Source: Candidatus Moraniibacteriota bacterium
Lineage (GTDB): Bacteria; Patescibacteriota; Minisyncoccia; Moranbacterales; GCA-2747515
Length of the DNA stretch: 14,148 nt
Direction: 5' to 3'
NCBI GenBank assembly: GCA_029933995.1
Contig: JAOZNB010000024.1
Span: 1-14,148, forward strand
Made by a program: the position numbers and the translations under genes. This document shows positions 1-5,668 of this stretch, piece after piece; within the stretch, counting starts at the first letter, position 1, and each line of letters starts with the position of its first letter. Below the pieces are notes generated by a model. It saw only the letters and a list, made by a program, of their open reading frames with translations, ran no database searches and was not told the DNA's origin.

Positions 1-183
1 TAAAGACTCTTTAAATTCAAGATTAATCTCAAGCGCGTTTGCCATCATGGTTGAGTCCAACTGATACTTTTGCATAAGTGTTTCCACTTTTTGCTCAGTA
101 ATACCAAACTTCATGGACACTTCTTGAACAGGAATCATTTGTGTTTCAGGACGAAGTGCAACGCCGTTAGGTGTAATAGTCAT
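1..183 (-). CDS. Unidentified protein, N-terminal 61 residues
   Basis: The ATG is read from 183 downwards and the frame stays open to the window edge, so the C-terminus is missing. The start is fixed by a strong SD (AAGGAG, about 190-195) seven bases before the ATG. The visible part has no signal peptide or membrane segment. Residues about 23-47, beginning SMKFGITEQKVETLMQKY, look helical and could be a small helix-turn-helix, but that is a guess. It has its own promoter (243-271) and lies behind the rplL terminator, so it is transcribed independently of the ribosomal genes. I do not recognise the family. Confidence 0.7.
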   Translation of the reverse strand, partial: MTITPNGVALRPETQMIPVQEVSMKFGITEQKVETLMQKYQLDSTMMANALEINLEFKESL

Positions 184-242
184 AATTATCTCCTTACCTT
201 ATTGTTAAATTTACAAATTCTCACTATCATTAGTGACTTATT

Positions 243-271
243 ATAATAGCATATTAGATGCCAAAAGTCAA
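243..271 (-). promoter_or_regulatory. Sigma70-type promoter of the partial gene
   Basis: On the minus strand TTGACT (266-271) and TATTAT (243-248) are separated by exactly 17 bp, giving a predicted start near 236. The transcript would begin with a small hairpin, TCACTA-4 nt-TAGTGA (221-236), which could be an operator or a 5' stabilising stem, followed by the strong SD. Confidence 0.65.
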
Positions 272-288
272 GAGTTTGCACAAAAAAC

Positions 289-316
289 AAAAACCACTCT
301 TTTATGAGTGGTTTTT
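289..316 (-). terminator. Terminator after rplL
   Basis: An 11-bp perfect stem (289-299 with 306-316) with a 6-nt loop has a GC core, CCACTC/GAGTGG, flanked by A and T runs. It lies 27 bp beyond the rplL stop. The symmetric A/T flanks mean it could work in both directions. Confidence 0.85.
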
Positions 317-343
317 TGTGTATACGAAATTTTCTTTGTAAGA

Positions 344-775
344 TTATTTCAATGTTACTGTAGCTCCAGCTTCTTCAAGCTTTCCTTTAATTTCTTCTGC
401 CTCTTCTTTTGCTACAGCTTCTTTAACTACTACAGGAGCTCCGTCTACCATTCCCTTTGCTTCTTTTAGACCTTCACCTGTAATTGCTCGAACTGCTTTG
501 ATAACATTGATTTTTGAATCACCAACAGCTGTCAATTCAATATCAAATTCTGATTTTTCTTCTGCCGCCTCTTCTCCACCAGCAGCACCAGGCATAGCCA
601 TTGCTACAGGAGCAGCAGCTGATACACCAAATTTATCTTCTAGAATTGCAATCAATTCTGACAAATCAAGAACACTCATCTCTTCAATTTCTTTTACAAT
701 TTTCTCAAACTTCTTAGGAACTTCTACTACAGCCTTTTCTTCTTTTGTTTCTTCAGTCTTTTTTTCTTCTGCCAT
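344..775 (-). CDS. rplL: 50S ribosomal protein bL12 (L7/L12)
   Basis: This is the stalk protein of the large ribosomal subunit. It binds L10 as dimers and recruits the translation GTPases. All parts are visible: the N-terminal dimerisation helices (about 22-52, with SVLDLSELIAILEDKFGV), an Ala/Gly/Pro-rich hinge (about 53-75), and the C-terminal domain (about 76-143) with the conserved GLKEAKGMVDGAP stretch. At 143 residues it is about 20 longer than usual because of a Lys/Glu-rich N-terminal extension (about residues 1-19). The upstream ATG is chosen because the extension is in frame and a start at Met33 would remove the first helix. No SD is visible. It lies 54 bp after rplJ and is probably cotranscribed with it. 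Confidence 0.97.
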   Translation of the reverse strand: MAEEKKTEETKEEKAVVEVPKKFEKIVKEIEEMSVLDLSELIAILEDKFGVSAAAPVAMAMPGAAGGEEAAEEKSEFDIELTAVGDSKINVIKAVRAITGEGLKEAKGMVDGAPVVVKEAVAKEEAEEIKGKLEEAGATVTLK

Positions 776-829
776 ATTGTTATATTAAACTTATTAAATT
801 AATTTATAAAAATAAATACTAAAATGATT

Positions 830-1348
830 TTATGCCTCTTTTTCATCTTTCACAGCTGCTAAAACTTGTACAAATGATCTCGGTACACCAGCCAATAGAT
901 TGACAAACCCACTGATTGGAGCTTGTAATTGACCAACAAGTCTTGCTCGTAACTCGTCTGTAGACGGTAATTTTGCAAGCGCTTGCACTTCTTCAAGTGT
1001 CATCAATTTTTCTCCGAGTATACCAGCTACAATACTGATATTTTCATTTTCTTTTGCTGTTTCGTGAATAATCTTTGCTGATGATACTTCATCAGATGAT
1101 ACACTCACTGCAATTTGTCCTTCTAACTGTTTTGGATCGATCTCAATATCATTATTTTTGAGTGCAATTGCAAGAAGTTTTTTCTTGATTACCTGAAATG
1201 TTGAACCTGACTCACGTAATTTTTTCTTAAGCTCTACCATATCATTTGCTGATAGACCTTTGAAATCTGCAAACACACATGCTGGTGCCTCTTTGATTTC
1301 ATCCGTAAGTTTTGCAACGATCTCTTCTTTTTGTTGTCGCGATAGCAT
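830..1348 (-). CDS. rplJ: 50S ribosomal protein uL10
   Basis: L10 forms the base of the ribosomal stalk and carries the L7/L12 dimers. Its 172 residues match the family's usual length. Landmarks are the N-terminal MLSRQQKEEIVAKLTDEIKE, ACVFADFKGLSANDMVELKK (about 23-42), the FQVIKKKLLAIAL helix, the central KLPSTDELRARLVGQLQAPI region, and a C-terminal helix that binds L7/L12. No SD precedes the ATG; the sequence just before it is AATATAATAAAGTT. The gene follows a leader resembling the L10 autoregulatory RNA with an intrinsic terminator (see 1368-1497). The usual neighbours rplK-rplA and rpoB are not adjacent here. Confidence 0.97.
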   Translation of the reverse strand: MLSRQQKEEIVAKLTDEIKEAPACVFADFKGLSANDMVELKKKLRESGSTFQVIKKKLLAIALKNNDIEIDPKQLEGQIAVSVSSDEVSSAKIIHETAKENENISIVAGILGEKLMTLEEVQALAKLPSTDELRARLVGQLQAPISGFVNLLAGVPRSFVQVLAAVKDEKEA

Positions 1349-1367
1349 AACTTTATTATATTAAACG

Positions 1368-1497
1368 AAAAAATCCTGCGACCAAACGCAGAATCTCAAT
1401 AATATAGAATATTAAATAATATATCTATAATTTTTCCTCACAAGGACTTAGACTAGAGCCTTGTTTCTGCGGACTTCGTATATGTTTTTTAAAATCT
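1368..1497 (-). promoter_or_regulatory. Putative L10 leader with transcription attenuator
   Basis: The predicted rplJ transcript starts near 1497. It contains GUCCGCAGAA, then a stem ACAAGG (1459-1464) / CCUUGU (1440-1445) around a 13-nt loop, then GAGG. This layout resembles the ribosomal L10 leader, in which L10(L12)4 binds its own mRNA. Downstream, UUCUGCG (1387-1393) pairs with CGCAGGA (1374-1380) around a 6-nt loop, followed by six U (1368-1373), which is an intrinsic terminator only 20 nt before the rplJ ATG. The same UUCUGCG can instead pair perfectly over 7 bp with CGCAGAA at 1465-1471, inside the presumed L10 site, giving mutually exclusive structures. Assignment to the Rfam L10 leader is from memory of its consensus. 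Confidence 0.7.
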
Positions 1498-1503
1498 TTC
1501 AGT

Positions 1504-1532
1504 ATATTAACGCACTATTGCGAAACTGTCAA
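1504..1532 (-). promoter_or_regulatory. Sigma70-type promoter of rplJ-rplL
   Basis: A consensus TTGACA (1527-1532) is followed after 17 bp by TAATAT (1504-1509) on the minus strand. The spacer holds a small inverted repeat, CGCA-4 nt-TGCG. The predicted start near 1497 gives a leader of about 150 nt that spans the L10-leader attenuator. Confidence 0.7.
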
Positions 1533-1549
1533 CTATTACATCTTCACGA

Positions 1550-1573
1550 CCTTCTCCCAAGATTGGGAGAAGG
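1550..1573. repeat. Perfect 11-bp inverted repeat
   Basis: CCTTCTCCCAA and its exact complement flank a central GA. The element lies between the end of rpsP and the rplJ promoter. It is much more GC-rich than its surroundings and has no T tract on either side, so it is not a normal intrinsic terminator. It may be a dispersed palindromic (REP-like) element, or it may help stop or protect the rpsP transcript. Confidence 0.7.
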
Positions 1574-1606
1574 TGCTAGACAGAACAAATGAGCGCTGTG
1601 CAATAA

Positions 1607-1984
1607 TTATTTTTCTTCTTTTTTCTCCTCAGTTTTTTCTTCTTTTACATCTTCTTTTTTCTCTTCAGCCTTTTCTTCCTGTTTCTCTTCAGCACCTTCT
1701 TCTGACTCTTCCACCTTTTTCTCTGGCAATTTTACTACTCTTTTTTTACCTTCTATAACACCGTTTCTTACCAAAAGATTGTATACACTGTCAGATGGCT
1801 GTGCACCATTTGCAATAAAGTTTTTAATCTCATTTTCTTTCAAAGTAGTTTGTTTTGAATGTGGATCATAACTACCAACAATAGCAATGTGCTTTCCTGA
1901 TGGTGCTTTCGTTTTTTCTTGCACAACAATTCTGTACTGTGCATGATTGTGTCGTCCAACACGATTAAATCGTATAACTAACAT
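1607..1984 (-). CDS. rpsP: 30S ribosomal protein bS16 with Lys/Glu-rich tail
   Basis: S16 is an assembly protein of the small subunit. Residues 1-80 are typical: the MLVIRFNRVGRHNHAQYRIVV start, a DPHSKQ segment, and YNLLVRNGVIEGKKRVV, matching the family's DSVRxLLxxxG region. The last ~40 residues (about 86-125) are a low-complexity tail of almost only Glu and Lys, giving 125 residues instead of about 80-90. No SD precedes the ATG. The gene has its own promoter (2098-2126) and a ~105-nt leader. It lacks the usual rimM/trmD/rplS neighbours. Confidence 0.96.
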   Translation of the reverse strand: MLVIRFNRVGRHNHAQYRIVVQEKTKAPSGKHIAIVGSYDPHSKQTTLKENEIKNFIANGAQPSDSVYNLLVRNGVIEGKKRVVKLPEKKVEESEEGAEEKQEEKAEEKKEDVKEEKTEEKKEEK

Positions 1985-2010
1985 AAGTTTAACTTTTTAA
2001 ATATATAAAA

Positions 2011-2088
2011 CTAGATATTCACAAATATGTACTCCTGTGAAACTTTATATCTACCCTTGACGTAATTGCCAAATGAGCAAATATGCAT
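2011..2088 (-). CDS. Possible 25-codon upstream ORF in the rpsP leader
   Basis: An ATG at 2088-2086 falls about two bases after the predicted rpsP transcription start and opens a 25-codon frame ending in TAG at 2011-2013, 26 bp before the rpsP ATG. The peptide starts MHICSFGNYVKG. A leaderless start would be possible in this genome, since the LCP gene appears to use one. Coding evidence is weak, and this may be chance in an AT-rich leader. Confidence 0.25.
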   Translation of the reverse strand: MHICSFGNYVKGRYKVSQEYIFVNI

Positions 2089-2097
2089 GTGCTAAAA

Positions 2098-2126
2098 AGA
2101 ATACCTAAAAAAAACTTTTTTGTCAA
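2098..2126 (-). promoter_or_regulatory. Sigma70-type promoter of rpsP
   Basis: TTGACA (2121-2126) is followed after 17 bp by TATTCT (2098-2103) on the minus strand. The spacer is an A5-G-T8 tract. The predicted start is near 2090. Confidence 0.65.
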
Positions 2127-2143
2127 CCTAAATTATATATAAA

Positions 2144-2175
2144 AAGTAGTTATGTTCAATTGAACATAACTACTT
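2144..2175 (-). terminator. 32-bp perfect palindrome, probable second terminator
   Basis: Arms of 16 bp (AAGTAGTTATGTTCAA and its complement) meet without a spacer. On the minus strand the stem runs straight into TTTTATATATAA, as expected of an intrinsic terminator for transcription arriving from 2812. It ends 18 bp before the rpsP -35 box, so it could instead be an operator for rpsP. The stem is AT-rich. Confidence 0.55.
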
Positions 2176-2253
2176 AACCCATATCACGTTAAAAAATCAT
2201 TCCTACATCTTGTTATATGTACTGAAATATAGTTCTTTTTTTATTGTCAATAA

Positions 2254-2296
2254 AAAAGATGTCAAACTAACATTGCTATGTATAGTGACATCTTTT
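2254..2296 (-). terminator. Terminator after the 2317-2812 operon
   Basis: An 11-bp perfect stem (AAAAGATGTCA at 2254-2264 with 2286-2296) encloses a 21-nt loop and is followed on the minus strand by further T residues. It starts 21 bp past the stop of the 34-codon ORF. The loop is long for a strong terminator. Confidence 0.6.
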
Positions 2297-2316
2297 ACTT
2301 TTATTAATACTATTTT

Positions 2317-2421
2317 TTATACCAACAAAACAATATATATTATCAAAAAACCTACTAAAAAATTTTCATTTTTCAGAAGCGCTCCTGCTAATAGAAGTGC
2401 AATAACATCTATAACATTCAT
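2317..2421 (-). CDS. Small hydrophobic membrane peptide, 34 aa
   Basis: The ATG at 2421-2419 follows the stop codon of the 126-codon gene by ten bases. The SD (GAGGGGGA) overlaps that stop, which suggests translational coupling. The peptide starts MNVIDVIALLLAGALL, has a short polar patch (KNEN), then FLVGFLIIYIVLLV and TAA. It is almost entirely hydrophobic, forming one long or two short membrane segments. A stem-loop terminator follows 21 bp later. SD, coupling, hydrophobic composition and terminator together favour a real gene. Function is unknown; small membrane regulators, toxins and holin-like peptides are all possible. Confidence 0.65.
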   Translation of the reverse strand: MNVIDVIALLLAGALLKNENFLVGFLIIYIVLLV

Positions 2422-2431
2422 TACTTCCCCC

Positions 2432-2812
2432 TCAACAAATTGCTACATCCCTCGATGCTATTGGACTATAGACCACAGCACGCTCAGCATTTGAGTCTTC
2501 GCCTATAATGCTCCAAAATTCTCGTATTACACTACGAATATTGCCCTCAATATTCTCATCATTAATATCAACAAAGCCAATCTTTAATGAACCCATCTCG
2601 ATCTCCACTAACACGGATCCTTCAATGAGTCGTGGCTCCTCACCGATATCTACACGAAAAATACAAGCACTACCATTTGCCAACCTGAGTGCATATTCTG
2701 TACCAATCCTACTAACCACTGGCGGAATCATATCCTTCAAAGCTTGCACTACACGACCAAATTCTGCCGATGATCCCATAAAGCCAATACTATCACTGAA
2801 TAGCACCTTCAT
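2432..2812 (-). CDS. Unidentified 126-residue soluble protein
   Basis: The ATG is supported by a strong SD (AAAGGAG, 2819-2825, six bases from the ATG) and a near-consensus promoter. The protein has no signal peptide or membrane helix. It looks like a mixed alpha/beta fold: an N-terminal amphipathic helix (about 17-29, EFGRVVQALKDMI), several beta-like segments (YALRLANGSACIFRVDI, SVLVEIEMGSLKIGFVDI) and a helix near 90-103 (NIRSVIREFWSII). The end is Cys. I do not recognise a family. It forms a two-gene operon with the membrane peptide downstream, so the two may work together. Confidence 0.8.
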   Translation of the reverse strand: MKVLFSDSIGFMGSSAEFGRVVQALKDMIPPVVSRIGTEYALRLANGSACIFRVDIGEEPRLIEGSVLVEIEMGSLKIGFVDINDENIEGNIRSVIREFWSIIGEDSNAERAVVYSPIASRDVAIC

Positions 2813-2873
2813 GGCACACTCCTTTCATTAAATTTTAAACTACTATAAAATATCCCTTAAAGAACTTCCATTA

Positions 2874-2902
2874 TTTATACACTATTTCTTATATTTTGTC
2901 AA
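2874..2902 (-). promoter_or_regulatory. Near-consensus sigma70 promoter of the 2432-2812 gene
   Basis: TTGACA (2897-2902) and TATAAA (2874-2879) are separated by 17 bp on the minus strand. The start is expected near 2867, giving a ~55-nt leader that ends in a strong SD. This is one of the strongest promoters in the window. Confidence 0.75.
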
Positions 2903-2939
2903 TCTATTTTTTGGATTAATAAACCAAAACATAGTCAAA

Positions 2940-5291
2940 TTATTTCTTTTCTCCTATTTCCCCATCATTTTTTATCTGATCAAGCTTCACACTCAATAAT
3001 TGCGTGATGCCATCATCACCCATTGTTACACCATAAAGCGTGTCTGCGTGACGCATTGTCTCTCTGTTATGTGTTATTATTATAAATTGCGTTCTATGAG
3101 ATAATTCTGCAAAAATCTTTGCAAGACGTCGTGAATTTGCTTCATCTAATGCTGCCTCTACCTCATCTAGAATTATAAATGGCGGTGGATTGTATGAAAT
3201 AATTGCTAAAAGCATCGCAACTGAAGTCAGTGAACGCTCTCCTCCAGATAGCAGTGACAGGTGCTTTACTTTTTTTCCAGGAGGTGATGCTACTATTTCA
3301 ATTCCTACTTCTGTTTTAATTTGTATAGACGCCTTACTATGTGTCTCCATATTCTCATCAATTTCTTCATCTTGCAGTATTTCAATATCTATATCACCTT
3401 GTATTTCATCTTCCTTCTTTTTGCGAGGTGTCACATCTACATCTATTTTTTTAAGCTTTGCATTTCCGCCATTAAAAAGCATGCGAAAATATTTTGTAAA
3501 TTCTATATTAATTTCTTTAAACGCAGACACGAAAGCTTTATGAATTTTGCCGTCCATTTCTTTTATCACTTCCTTGAGTTGTTTTATTGCTTCTGTCAAA
3601 TCTTGTGATTCATTTGTCATGACATCAAATCTCTCTTGCATTTCTTCATACTCATCTATTACCATCGGATCAATTCCGCCAATCTGCTCATATTTAGAAC
3701 GGAGCTTATAAACTTCCTGTTCCATATCTTCACGATTTTTCTCAACATCAATCTCATCTTCTGACAAATCCTGCGCTTCTATACCAAGCTCCTGACGAAC
3801 TTCTGACACCACATCTTCCTCACGTACTTCTGTACGTGCAAGATTGATTTTTATCTCATTGAATTGATCTCGAATTGCATCTAGCAATCTCTGTTTCTCA
3901 CGAAGTTCTTTTTCTAATGTAAAAAATTGTGTCCGTGCTTGCTTATCTGCTGCAACCGCATCAATAATCTTTGCATCTAATTTTTCTATAACAACACGAA
4001 TCTCTTTAACTTTTTTTTCATGTTTTATAATTTCTGCATCTAATTGTGCAATCTTATCGTCATATACTTTTACTTTTTGTTCATAATCATCTTGCACCAC
4101 ATCAATCTGTTTTTTACCCGCATCAACATACAACCTATCTATTTCTTTGTGTACTTTTTTCAATTTTTTTACAATTTCTTTTACTTCACTTATTTTTTCA
4201 ACTTTTTCAAGCTTATTGACTAAATCATTTTGCACAGAACGTATTCCATCCAATTGTTTTTGCACATAACCCAAATCAACAGGAATACTCTTTACTTTAT
4301 TTTCATGATTGCGACGCTCCTTTTGTATTTCAATATGACCATCTGCAACAGCAATCTTTTTTTCTAATGATTGCAACTTCACATATACTTCACGTTTTTC
4401 TTTTTCATATTCTCCAATTTTTTCAGCATCTTCTACCTTCTTTGACTCCACCATTATCTGATCGCTCAGTGTGTCCACCTCACGTTGTGCATTTTTTAAA
4501 GTAATCCCAACATCTTGCCTTTGATTTTCTAGTTTTGTTTTTTCCAAATACAAATCATGCCATTTCATAGCAAAGTATTGTCTTTGCTTTTCTTTGAGCT
4601 GTTCAAATACTTCCTTACCCTGCTTTGCCTTATTTGCCTGACGACGAAGTGAACGTAAATGTGGAGTTACTTCTGTAATAAGTGCCTGCACTTGATCTAA
4701 ATTATCTTTTGTTTTATCAAGCTTTTTGATTGCTCTCACTTTACGAATCTGAAAATGTTTCACACCAGCAGCATCTTCTATAATTGCTCGCCGTTCAATC
4801 GGCGTCGCATTCAAAATTGCATCTGTCATTCCCTGACCAACTACACAGTGACTCTCCTTACCAATTCCAGTCCGTGCCAAAATATCTACGACATCAAGCA
4901 ACCGCACACGTGCCTCATTTACTAAATATTCACTCTCACCATTTCTATAAATTTTACGTGTAATGACAACCTCATCAAATTCAACTGGCATCGTATTGTC
5001 ACTATTATCAAAAATAAGTGCAACACTAGCCATTGATAATTTTCCTTTTTTCTCAGAACCAGAAAAAATAACATCCTCACTTTTTTTGCCACGCAAGTTT
5101 TTCATAGACTGTTCTCCCATCACCCAACGTACAGCATCAGATATATTTGATTTACCAGAACCATTCGGACCCACAATAGCAGTGATGCCACAACCTTTAT
5201 CCGCGTCAATATTACATTTAGGAAGAAAATCAAACTCAGTTTTATTTGCAAAAGATTTAAATCCTTTGATTTCTATTTTTTTGAGATACAT
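2940..5291 (-). CDS. smc: Chromosome partition protein SMC, short form without a clear hinge
   Basis: This is an ABC-type ATPase for chromosome organisation and segregation. Head motifs are complete: Walker A GPNGSGKS (41-48), the VVGQG Q-loop (Gln153), signature LLSGGERSLTSVAM (680-693), Walker B FIILDE (Asp709/Glu710), D-loop ALDEANS, and the H-loop His741. IGGIDPMVIDEYEEMQERF (537-555) matches the head-proximal part of the returning SMC coil. Coiled coil fills about 180-385 and 400-600. The total is 783 residues against about 1150-1200 for typical bacterial SMC, and no Gly-rich hinge domain is visible; residues 385-400 could be a simple turn. The C-terminal head has a charged insertion (about 620-656). 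The N-terminal start (YLKKIEIKGFKSFANKTEF) is canonical. There is no SD. RecN, SbcC and Rad50 fit less well. Confidence 0.92.
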   Translation of the reverse strand: MYLKKIEIKGFKSFANKTEFDFLPKCNIDADKGCGITAIVGPNGSGKSNISDAVRWVMGEQSMKNLRGKKSEDVIFSGSEKKGKLSMASVALIFDNSDNTMPVEFDEVVITRKIYRNGESEYLVNEARVRLLDVVDILARTGIGKESHCVVGQGMTDAILNATPIERRAIIEDAAGVKHFQIRKVRAIKKLDKTKDNLDQVQALITEVTPHLRSLRRQANKAKQGKEVFEQLKEKQRQYFAMKWHDLYLEKTKLENQRQDVGITLKNAQREVDTLSDQIMVESKKVEDAEKIGEYEKEKREVYVKLQSLEKKIAVADGHIEIQKERRNHENKVKSIPVDLGYVQKQLDGIRSVQNDLVNKLEKVEKISEVKEIVKKLKKVHKEIDRLYVDAGKKQIDVVQDDYEQKVKVYDDKIAQLDAEIIKHEKKVKEIRVVIEKLDAKIIDAVAADKQARTQFFTLEKELREKQRLLDAIRDQFNEIKINLARTEVREEDVVSEVRQELGIEAQDLSEDEIDVEKNREDMEQEVYKLRSKYEQIGGIDPMVIDEYEEMQERFDVMTNESQDLTEAIKQLKEVIKEMDGKIHKAFVSAFKEINIEFTKYFRMLFNGGNAKLKKIDVDVTPRKKKEDEIQGDIDIEILQDEEIDENMETHSKASIQIKTEVGIEIVASPPGKKVKHLSLLSGGERSLTSVAMLLAIISYNPPPFIILDEVEAALDEANSRRLAKIFAELSHRTQFIIITHNRETMRHADTLYGVTMGDDGITQLLSVKLDQIKNDGEIGEKK

Positions 5292-5304
5292 AATTTAGTT
5301 AATA

Positions 5305-5325
5305 GCCTGCTTGCCAGCAGGCAAG
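5305..5325. repeat. GC-rich palindrome with two alternative stems
   Basis: GCCTGC (5305-5310) pairs with GCAGGC (5317-5322), and alternatively CTTGCC (5310-5315) pairs with GGCAAG (5320-5325). It lies 14 bp upstream of the smc ATG in otherwise AT-rich DNA. Similar GCCTGC/GCAGGC palindromes are, as I recall, frequent between genes of Parcubacteria. A decayed relative, AGCCTG..TGCC, occurs just after dprA (about 10274-10286). Confidence 0.6.
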
Positions 5326-5374
5326 TAAGTAATATATTAGTATTTTGATAAAGCTTAAATAAAACCTTAATGTC

Positions 5375-5439
5375 ATTCCGTAAATATATATTTCTCCAAG
5401 AGCGTTTAGCGATTGATTAGAAATATTATTGTACGGAAT
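5375..5439. repeat. Imperfect 65-bp hairpin element
   Basis: The outer arms ATTCCGTA (5375-5382) and TACGGAAT (5432-5439) are exact complements. Inside them, ATATATATTTCT and AGAAATATTAT also pair. The left end reads GTCATTCC, as in common bacterial REP-like repeats. It may be a decayed palindromic mobile element. Confidence 0.5.
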
Positions 5440-5631
5440 CTTTCTGTATAATATCAACATCCTTTTAAAAAGTAAATTTTACTAGTCGAAATGATATTAC
5501 TTAATATATACTAACATATACAAAACATCTTGTCAGAGCAAGAAAAAATAAGATTTCTCTAAGCAGATTTACTTGTTAAAGTGATAATACAATACACTCA
5601 TTACCTAACCCGACTATTTGTAATGAAATTA

Positions 5632-5660
5632 TTAGCAAAGTTAATTGTTCATGCTATAAT
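5632..5660 (+). promoter_or_regulatory. Extended -10 promoter giving a leaderless LCP mRNA
   Basis: TTAGCA (5632-5637), a 17-bp spacer ending in TGC, and a perfect TATAAT (5655-5660) form an extended -10 promoter. The expected start, about 5667, is only two bases from the ATG at 5669, so the mRNA should have essentially no leader. Confidence 0.7.
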
Positions 5661-5668
5661 ACGAAAAT

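Larger units (their letters stand above)
1985..2316. other. Intergenic region, rpsP leader and two stem-loops
   Basis: This 332-bp stretch lies between rpsP and the small membrane-peptide gene. It holds the rpsP leader with a possible upstream ORF, the rpsP promoter, the 32-bp perfect palindrome at 2144-2175 and the stem-loop at 2254-2296. I see no other convincing gene. A plus-strand open frame starting at 2210 runs antisense to the neighbouring genes, has no SD and no family resemblance. Confidence 0.7.
5292..5668. other. Divergent intergenic region between smc and the LCP gene
   Basis: This 377-bp stretch contains two palindromic elements (5305-5325 and 5375-5439), a possible minus-strand smc promoter TTTACT (5471-5476)-17 bp-TATTAT (5448-5453), and the plus-strand LCP promoter at 5632-5660. 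If the smc promoter is real, the long hairpin would sit at the very 5' end of the smc transcript and the leader would be ~150 nt. The -35 box lies in a small palindrome, AGTAAA-t-TTTACT (5471-5483). I see no coding sequence here. Confidence 0.6.

Noticed and set aside
498..788. Plus-strand open frame of 96 codons antisense to rplL
   Set aside because: It is a shadow of the rplL reading frame: Ser/Ala/Phe-rich complement of Glu/Lys codons, with no SD and no family resemblance.
1551..1573. Intrinsic terminator of rpsP
   Set aside because: The stem is perfect but no T run follows on the minus strand, so it was recorded as an inverted repeat instead.
2210..2494. Plus-strand open frame of 94 codons
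   Set aside because: It overlaps the small membrane-peptide gene and the end of the 126-residue gene on the other strand, both of which have SD sequences. It has none itself and begins in terminator-like repeats.
3190..3608. Two plus-strand open frames inside smc
   Set aside because: They are antisense shadows of the conserved SMC ATPase head and have no start signals.
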